From: Alphaproteobacteria bacterium
GTDB taxonomy: Bacteria > Pseudomonadota > Alphaproteobacteria > Reyranellales > Reyranellaceae
Direction of reading: 5' to 3'
Length of the DNA stretch: 56,291 bases
Assembly: GCA_016869975.1 (NCBI GenBank)
Contig: VGCZ01000034.1
Location: 1 to 56,291, forward strand
A model generated the notes under the pieces. The model had not been told where the DNA came from and searched no databases. It saw nothing but the letters and a program-made list of their open reading frames with translations. Position numbers and translations under genes: made by a program. Of this stretch, positions 50,865 to 56,291 are shown one piece after another; the first letter of the stretch is position 1, and each line of letters starts with the position of its first letter.

Positions 50865-51671
50865 ATGACGATCGATGTCTGGGCGCAGATTACGACGGAG
50901 CGCATGGCGCGCGAACCCTGGCTGGCGACATTGAACCGATGGATCGGTCGGGAGGAAGGCACGCGGCCGACCGTCGCCTCGACGCTGGAGGCGATGGACC
51001 AGGCCGGCGTCGACGTCGCGCTGCTGGCGGCCTGGCACGGGCCGCAGGGGCCGCTGATCAGCAACGAGGAGGTGGCCGCGCAGATCGACGCCGCGCCGAC
51101 GCGGTTTCGCGGCCTCGCCAGCGTCGATCTGCGCGATCCGATGCAAGCCGTCCGCGACATCCGTCGGCTGGCGGACGGCAAGCGCTTCGTCGGCGTGCGC
51201 ATCGTGCCCTGGCTGTGGGACTTGCCGCCCAATGACCGACGCTACTATCCGGTCTACGCCGCCTGCATCGAGGCGGGCGTGCCGTTCTGCACGCAGATCG
51301 GCCACACCGGCCCGCTGAAGCGATCCGAGACCGGGCGCCTGATCCCCTATCTCGAGGACGTCCTGCTCGACTTCCCGGAGCTGGTCGTCGTCGGCGGCCA
51401 TGTCGGCTTCCCCTGGCTCGACGAGCTCGTCACCCTGACGATCAAGTTCCCGAACTTCCATGTCGATACATCGGCCTACACGCTGCGCCGCCTGCCGCCC
51501 GCGTTCGTCGATTACATGAAAGGAATCGGCGCCAAGCGGGTGATGTTCGGCACCAACTGGCCGATGATCGCGCCGGCGAAGAGCCTTGAGCACATCGATT
51601 CGCTCGGCCTGAGCGACGCCACGCGCACCGCCTTTCTGTCGGGCAACGCGCGCCGCGTGTTCAAGCTCTAG
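50865..51671 (+). CDS. Amidohydrolase family protein (ACMSD-like fold)
   Basis: A 268-residue amidohydrolase-2 (PF04909-type) barrel. QIGHTGPLKRSETGR and VVGGHVGFPW carry His residues, and FGTNWP is the usual last-strand motif. The N-terminal metal-binding H-x-H of the family is absent: the segment reads IDVWAQITTE. Such proteins may have lost a metal or use a different site. Its likely role is decarboxylation or hydrolysis of an aromatic-ring-cleavage product, under control of the divergent MarR. Its TAG overlaps the PhoD stop by 3 bases (CTAG), convergently. Confidence 0.88.
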   Translation: MTIDVWAQITTERMAREPWLATLNRWIGREEGTRPTVASTLEAMDQAGVDVALLAAWHGPQGPLISNEEVAAQIDAAPTRFRGLASVDLRDPMQAVRDIRRLADGKRFVGVRIVPWLWDLPPNDRRYYPVYAACIEAGVPFCTQIGHTGPLKRSETGRLIPYLEDVLLDFPELVVVGGHVGFPWLDELVTLTIKFPNFHVDTSAYTLRRLPPAFVDYMKGIGAKRVMFGTNWPMIAPAKSLEHIDSLGLSDATRTAFLSGNARRVFKL

Positions 51672-53209
51672 GCGGGGACGGCGCCCGGCTTGCCGGCAGC
51701 GACCGCGAAGCTGGCCAGGCGGCGCTTGCCGCTACGCGGGTCGGCCACGTCGTCGACCACCTCGAAATGCGCCTGGCAGGACGACGGCGTCATGTCGACC
51801 ACGACATAACCGCGCTTGTCGCCGCGCAGGTACTTGAGATGCGGATTGCGCGCAGCCAAGGTGCGCACGCGCTCGGCGCCGGGGCCTTGCGAGCTGATCG
51901 AGGTACCGACGAACTCCGTGGCGATCACCGGGCCGTCGCCCGCGCGGAGATCGGCCACGGCGTACATGTGGATGTCGCCGCCCAGCACGACGTGGTTGGC
52001 GCCGCGCCGGGCCACCATGGCGTCGAGCAGCCGCTGCCGCGCGGCGGGATAGCCGTCCCAGCCGTCCATCCAGTAAGCGCGCTCGGCGGCGCCCACGGCG
52101 GCGCGGTCGGCTTCGGCCATCAAGGTCTGTTGCGCGATCACGGTCCAGCGTCCGCGCGCGCGCGCCAGCCCGTCGCGCAGCCAGACCTCCTGTTCGGCGC
52201 CCAGCATGGTGCGCTTGGGGTCCCGGCGCTCGGCGCAGTCGGTATAGAGCGCGCGGCCGCCCTTGCCGTCGGCACAGGCGTGATGCGAGCGGTACTGCCG
52301 GTCATCGAGCAGAAAGAGATCGACGAGATCGCCGAAGCGCCACGAATCGTGGATACGCGCGTTCGGACCGTTGGGCGCCATCGACGGCGGCACCGGCATG
52401 TGCTCGTACCAGGCGCGGTAAGCGGCCGCGCGGCGGCGCAGGAAGACGGCGCGATCCGAGGTGTGCGGCGAACGGTCGCTGGTGTAGTCGTTGTCGACCT
52501 CGTGATCGTCCCACGTCACAATCCAGGGACAGGCTGCGTGCGCCGCCTGCAGGTCGGGATCGCTTTTGTACAGCGCGTAGCGATCGCGATACTCCTGCAG
52601 CGTCGTCGGGTTGGCCGTGCCGTGCTTGCGCACGTGACGCTGGCCCCACGACATCTCGTAGATGTAGTCGCCGACATGCACGACGAGGTCGAGCGATTCG
52701 CTCGCCATGTGGCGATAGGCGCTGTACCAGCCCTGCTCGTACTGGGCGCAGGACGCCACACCCAGGCGCAGCCGTTCGGGCTTCGCCGTGTCGGCGGGCG
52801 CGGTGCGGGTGCGGCCAGCGGGGCTGGTCTGGCCACCGCCATGGAAGCGATACCAGTAGGACCGCGCCGGCCGCAGCCCGCCGGCCTCGACATGGACCGA
52901 GTGCGCCTCGGCGGCGCTCGCTCGGACGGTGCCGCGCGCGGCGAGGCGCGTGAAGCGCTCGTCCTCGGCAATCTCCCAGGTGACGTCGACCGGCGCTTCG
53001 CCCTTGCCGCCGCCGTCCAGCGGCATCGGCGCCAAACGGGTCCACAACACGACGCGGTCGGGACGCGGGCAACCCGACGCGACGCCGAGGCTGAAGGGAT
53101 CGCGCGACGGACGCGACTGGGCGCGCACGATCGCGGGCGCCGCCAGCAGCGTGGCGCCGGCGATCACGAGCCGGCGTCGCGGTAACATTCGATCGAGGCG
53201 CATGGTCAT
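51668..53209 (-). CDS. PhoD-like alkaline phosphatase
   Basis: A 513-residue secreted phosphatase/phosphodiesterase of the PhoD family. The N-terminus MLPRRRLVIAG, then a hydrophobic core ending near IVRAQ, is a Tat-type leader, so it is folded with its metals before export. A fibronectin-like domain (about 40-130) precedes the metallophosphatase core: HVGDYIYEM, WDDHEVDNDY, LLDDRQYRS and LGGDIHMYAV. The ATG at 53209 is used; a second lies two codons later. It shares an operon-like spacing (13 bases) with the MalY/PatB gene. Confidence 0.93.
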   Translation of the reverse strand: MTMRLDRMLPRRRLVIAGATLLAAPAIVRAQSRPSRDPFSLGVASGCPRPDRVVLWTRLAPMPLDGGGKGEAPVDVTWEIAEDERFTRLAARGTVRASAAEAHSVHVEAGGLRPARSYWYRFHGGGQTSPAGRTRTAPADTAKPERLRLGVASCAQYEQGWYSAYRHMASESLDLVVHVGDYIYEMSWGQRHVRKHGTANPTTLQEYRDRYALYKSDPDLQAAHAACPWIVTWDDHEVDNDYTSDRSPHTSDRAVFLRRRAAAYRAWYEHMPVPPSMAPNGPNARIHDSWRFGDLVDLFLLDDRQYRSHHACADGKGGRALYTDCAERRDPKRTMLGAEQEVWLRDGLARARGRWTVIAQQTLMAEADRAAVGAAERAYWMDGWDGYPAARQRLLDAMVARRGANHVVLGGDIHMYAVADLRAGDGPVIATEFVGTSISSQGPGAERVRTLAARNPHLKYLRGDKRGYVVVDMTPSSCQAHFEVVDDVADPRSGKRRLASFAVAAGKPGAVPA

Positions 53210-53222
53210 CGACGGCGCGGCC

Positions 53223-54419
53223 CTACGTCTTGAGCCGCGCGCGCGTGCTGGTGACCAGACGGTCGAGAATGCCGTCGAGGATCGGCATCGAGGTGGCGAA
53301 GTTGAAGCGCACGAACTGCGCGCAGGCCGGATCGAAGGTCTCGCCGGCGCTGAAGGCGATCTTCGCCTTGTCGTGGAAGAAGTCGAAGGCCGGCGCGTTG
53401 AGCCCCAGGGCCGTGCAGTCGAGCCACGCCAGGAAGGTGCCGTCGGGCGCGTGCACCTTGATCTGCGGCACTTCCGATTTGATCGTGCGCACCATGTGGT
53501 CGCGCGCCCGATGCAGATGCGCGACCACTGAGTCGAGCCAGGGTTGGCCCTCTTTCCACGCCGCGACCGTGGCGTCGACGCCGATGGCATTGGGATCGCC
53601 CATCAGCCGGGCCGGAATTCGTCCGAGGAAGCGATCACGCAGCTGTGGCGTGCCGAAATGGATGATGGCGGCGCGCAGGCCCGGGATGTTGAAGCTCTTC
53701 GTCGCCGAGGTGATGGTGATGGTACGCGCCGCGTAATCCGGCCCCAGTGACGCGAACGGAATGTGCGTGTGGCCGGGATACACGATGTCCTGGTGGATCT
53801 CGTCGGAGATCACGATCATGTCGCGCTCGAGCGCGAACTTGCCGAAGGCCAGCAGCTCCTCGCGGGTGAAGACGCGGCCGGTCGGATTCTGCGGATTGCA
53901 CAGCACGAACATGCGCGTGCGCGCATCGACCTGCTTCTCGATCTCCTCCAGCCGGCAGACATGGCTGCCGCCGGTGTCGCGCATCTGCAACGGGATCATG
54001 CGCCGGCCGGTGACGCGCAACACCTCCTGGAACGGCGGGTAGCTGGGCATCTGCAGCACGACGCCGTCGCCCGGCTCGCTGAAGGCCATCACCGGTGCGT
54101 AGGTGCCCTGCACGAGATCGGCCAGCGGCAGGGCCAGCTCGGGATCGGTCTTCCAGCCGAAGCGGCTCTCCATGCGCTCGGCGAAAGCGGCGCACAGCGC
54201 CGCGCCGGCCTTGGCGCCGTTGCGCATCGGATAGCCGTAGTCGGTCTTTTCGACGATACGGCGCACGGCGGCCTGGATCGGCTCAGCGACGCGGAAATCC
54301 ATCTCGGCGACGAAGGCTGGCAGCACGTCGGGCCCGTACTTGCTCCACTTGGAATTGGTTTGCGCCCTGAGTGTCGTTTCAGGGAGATCGAACGCATTGC
54401 CTTGTGTCGTCGCCGCCAT
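53223..54419 (-). CDS. MalY/PatB-type aminotransferase (cystathionine beta-lyase-like)
   Basis: A 398-residue fold-type I PLP enzyme of the MalY/PatB group. The Schiff-base lysine is K241 in SATKSFNIPGLR, with ISDEIHQDIVYPG and CNPQNPTGR as the other family blocks. It opens with KYGPDVLPAFVAEMDF, typical for PatB. It would cleave C-S bonds of cystathionine or cysteine conjugates. GAGGAAGG lies before the ATG at 54419. It is divergent from the P450 gene. Confidence 0.93.
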   Translation of the reverse strand: MAATTQGNAFDLPETTLRAQTNSKWSKYGPDVLPAFVAEMDFRVAEPIQAAVRRIVEKTDYGYPMRNGAKAGAALCAAFAERMESRFGWKTDPELALPLADLVQGTYAPVMAFSEPGDGVVLQMPSYPPFQEVLRVTGRRMIPLQMRDTGGSHVCRLEEIEKQVDARTRMFVLCNPQNPTGRVFTREELLAFGKFALERDMIVISDEIHQDIVYPGHTHIPFASLGPDYAARTITITSATKSFNIPGLRAAIIHFGTPQLRDRFLGRIPARLMGDPNAIGVDATVAAWKEGQPWLDSVVAHLHRARDHMVRTIKSEVPQIKVHAPDGTFLAWLDCTALGLNAPAFDFFHDKAKIAFSAGETFDPACAQFVRFNFATSMPILDGILDRLVTSTRARLKT

Positions 54420-54548
54420 GTCGCGGGCCTTCCTCGCCTCGGTTCCTTCGGCCGCGACGGTAGAGACTCGCCGCGCCTGGCGCCAGCGCGACGTGGATTG
54501 ACTCGTGCCGGCCGGCATGCCTGTCTGCGGCAAAATCGAGGAAACGCC

Positions 54549-55757
54549 ATGCCGATCGCCAGTATCGACGTCAGCGACCCCGCCCTCTACGAGAACGACA
54601 CGTGGCGGCCGCTGTTCGAGCGTCTGCGCCGCGACGATCCGGTGCATCGCTGCACCGAAAGCCCCTACGGCCCCTATTGGTCGGTGACGCGCTACGCCGA
54701 CATCATGGACGTCGAGATCAACCACGCGGTGTTCTCCTCGGCGCAGGAGCTGGGCGGCATCCAGATCGCCGAAGTCGGCCGCCCGGGTGAGTTCGCCAGT
54801 TTCATCCGCATGGATCCACCCGATCACACCACGCGGCGGCGCACCGTGGCGCCCATCGTCGCGCCCAGCAACATCGCCAACATGGAAGCGACGATCCGAC
54901 AGCGCACATCGGATACGCTCGATGGGCTGCCGCGCGGCGAGGTCTTCGACTGGGTCGACCGCGTTTCCATCGAGCTTACGACCATGATGCTGGCGACGCT
55001 GTTCGACTTCCCCTGGGAAGACCGGCGCAAGCTGACCTTCTGGTCCGATGTCGCCATCGCCAATGTCAATTCACCCGACGCGCCGGTGCGGTCGGAGGAC
55101 GAGCGCTTCGCCGAGCTGGGCAGGATGGCGGCGTACTTCTCGAAGCTGTGGAACGAGCGCGTCAACGCCGAGCCGCGCTTCGACCTGATCTCGATGCTGG
55201 CGCATGGCGAGGCGACGCGGAATATGGCGCCGCGCGAGTTCGTCGGCACGCTGTCGCTGCTGATCGTCGGCGGCAACGACACGACGCGCAACAGCATGAC
55301 CGGCGGTCTGCTGGCGCTGGCGAGCCATCCCGAGCAATGGGCAAAGCTGCGCGCCAACCCGTCCCTGGTGCCCAGCCTGGTGTCGGAGACCATCCGCTAC
55401 CAGACGCCGGTGATCCACATGCGCCGCACGGCGCGCGAGGACACGGAGCTGGGCGGCAAGACCATCCGCAAGGGCGACAAGGTCGTGATTTGGTACGTCT
55501 CGGGCAATCGCGACGAGAGCGCCATCGACCGCGCCGACGAGTTCATCGTCGATCGCGCCAAGCCCCGACAGCATCTCGCCTATGGCGCCGGGGTGCATCG
55601 TTGCGTCGGCGACCGGCTCGCCGATCTGCAGCTGCGCATCCTGTGGGAGGAAATCCTCAAGCGCGACCTCGACATCGAGATCGCGGGTCCACCCAAGCGC
55701 CTCTATTCCAACTTCATCCGCGGCTATCGCGCCCTGCCCGTCCGGATCCTGAACTGA
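54549..55757 (+). CDS. Cytochrome P450
   Basis: A 402-residue soluble bacterial P450. The oxygen-activating I-helix is GGNDTT at about 241-246, the ExxR of helix K is ETIR at 280-283, and the haem-ligand Cys is C352 in YGAGVHRCVG. The first residue of the haem loop is not the usual Phe. It would hydroxylate a hydrophobic substrate with electrons from a ferredoxin or fused system not in this window. A family (CYP number) cannot be assigned by eye. Confidence 0.93.
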   Translation: MPIASIDVSDPALYENDTWRPLFERLRRDDPVHRCTESPYGPYWSVTRYADIMDVEINHAVFSSAQELGGIQIAEVGRPGEFASFIRMDPPDHTTRRRTVAPIVAPSNIANMEATIRQRTSDTLDGLPRGEVFDWVDRVSIELTTMMLATLFDFPWEDRRKLTFWSDVAIANVNSPDAPVRSEDERFAELGRMAAYFSKLWNERVNAEPRFDLISMLAHGEATRNMAPREFVGTLSLLIVGGNDTTRNSMTGGLLALASHPEQWAKLRANPSLVPSLVSETIRYQTPVIHMRRTAREDTELGGKTIRKGDKVVIWYVSGNRDESAIDRADEFIVDRAKPRQHLAYGAGVHRCVGDRLADLQLRILWEEILKRDLDIEIAGPPKRLYSNFIRGYRALPVRILN

Positions 55758-56207
55758 TCAGCCCGGCCAGGCCTGCAGCACGTCGTGCTTGGACTTGCGC
55801 TGCTCGGCGCGCGGCTTCTTGAAGTCATGGCCGAAGGGCGCCGTATCGAACGAGCCGTAGGTCGGATTGGCGACCATGATCCATTCGCGCCCCCAGCGCT
55901 CGGCGTTGGCCTGGAAGGCGGCCAGCCGCTGCTCCTCGCTGCCGCGATAGGCATCGTCGAAGTCGCCGAAATTGTCGCCGACGTTCAGCAGGACGCGGTA
56001 GTCCTTGGTCACCACGGCGCGGCGCGTGCTCTTGGCGCCGCCCCAATCCGGCTTCTCGCGCTGGGTCAGGAAGACATCGACATTGCCGCCCATCGGGAAG
56101 CCGAGCTTCTCCATGTTCTGCTTCGTCGCGTCCTTGTCCTTGACGTCGCGGTTGGTGATGTAGAAGAGCTTGGCGCCTTTGGAATCGGCGTACTGATCGG
56201 CCCCCAC
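55758..56207 (-). CDS. C-terminal part of a HAD-family acid phosphatase (5' end missing)
   Basis: A 149-residue stretch from a GTG at 56207 matching the C-terminal half of the class B/C acid phosphatase or lipoprotein e(P4) group of HAD hydrolases: QYADSKGAKLFYITNRDVKDK, then NVGDNFGDF (the C-terminal acidic motif), then NPTYGSFDTA. The N-terminal half, with the DxDxT nucleophile, is absent. The frame is open to the window edge, but the upstream sequence (about 56196-56291) no longer reads like the family, so the gene is either disrupted there or cut by the window end. A 4-base overlap or abutment with the P450 stop exists (convergent). Confidence 0.7.
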   Translation of the reverse strand: MGADQYADSKGAKLFYITNRDVKDKDATKQNMEKLGFPMGGNVDVFLTQREKPDWGGAKSTRRAVVTKDYRVLLNVGDNFGDFDDAYRGSEEQRLAAFQANAERWGREWIMVANPTYGSFDTAPFGHDFKKPRAEQRKSKHDVLQAWPG

Positions 56208-56291
56208 CGAGTGGTCCAGATGGAATGTTAGTTCAGAGTTGGCCTTTTCGCTAGTTGGAGCGCGGATAGCGAAGCCGGTCGGCGTAGCGCA
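56196..56291. other. Unexplained sequence at the right edge
   Basis: This 96-base edge is richer in A and T than its surroundings (for example GAATGTTAGTTCAGAG and TTTTCGCTAG) and shows no similarity I can place to the phosphatase gene it interrupts. It contains a short palindrome CCAC-CGA-GTGG. It could be the end of a mobile element whose body lies beyond the window. Confidence 0.3.

Noticed and set aside
1-56291. tRNA/rRNA genes, CRISPR arrays, prophage or complete insertion sequences
   Set aside because: No T-loop-like GGTTCGA with paired acceptor stem, no spaced direct repeats, no phage or full transposase genes seen by eye.

Overview
The window is GC-rich, densely coded chromosomal DNA. 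The gene run pyrF, trpF, a RidA-family gene, trpB, trpA, accD, folC (27666-37307), followed by a MoxR/CoxE-type pair, is typical of Alphaproteobacteria. Many CoA-transferase, dehydrogenase, dioxygenase, SDR and MFS genes surround it, as in large-genome free-living soil or water lineages such as Reyranella-like Rhodospirillales. That lineage guess rests on synteny and gene content only.

Layout. 1-502 holds scars: a decayed IS630-family transposase and the last 30 codons of an alpha/beta hydrolase. 503-20793 is an accessory catabolic zone: PhyH-type oxygenase, CaiB/BaiF CoA-transferase, Cys/Met-metabolism PLP enzyme, class-IV aminotransferase, HpaB-like flavin monooxygenase, GMC oxidoreductase, MFS carrier, DMSO-reductase-family molybdoenzyme, methyltransferase, SDR, crotonase and glyoxalase-like protein. 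It also includes a DUF5675-like protein and a small protein with caspase/CHAT-like signatures (8434-9120). 20909-24903 is the conserved tesA / ybbA-ybbP arrangement. 25045-27599 carries a Bax-inhibitor-1 protein, NhaA and an exported thioredoxin-fold protein. 27666-37307 is the pyrimidine/tryptophan/fatty-acid/folate housekeeping block, with a beta-propeller protein, a metallo-beta-lactamase hydrolase and a D,D-carboxypeptidase inserted between trpA and accD. 37474-56291 is mixed again: AAA/VWA pair, NadX-like dehydrogenase, SDR, aldo-keto reductase, nitroreductase, an MFS/2OG-oxygenase operon, a TolC-like lipoprotein, SMP-30, TauD-like, MarR/amidohydrolase pair, PhoD, MalY/PatB, P450 and a 5'-incomplete HAD phosphatase.

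The most notable item is at 45751-46698. An apparent pair of ORFs is better read as one 315-codon gene for a GrdB/PrdB-family (glycine/betaine/D-proline reductase selenoprotein B) protein. Its in-frame TGA at 46294 would encode selenocysteine in a U-x-x-C motif. A 6-bp stem with a 5-nt loop begins just downstream, at the spacing and with the loop guanine expected of a bacterial SECIS. Ordinary gene calling would split or truncate this gene.

Three families of short dispersed palindromes punctuate the gene ends: a GGGACCGCCGG family, a GTCATCCCGAGCGCAGCGAGG family, and a TACCTTCCCC/GGGGAAGGTA family. One locus (12304-12482) is a nested double inverted repeat. I saw no tRNA, rRNA, CRISPR array, prophage or complete insertion sequence.
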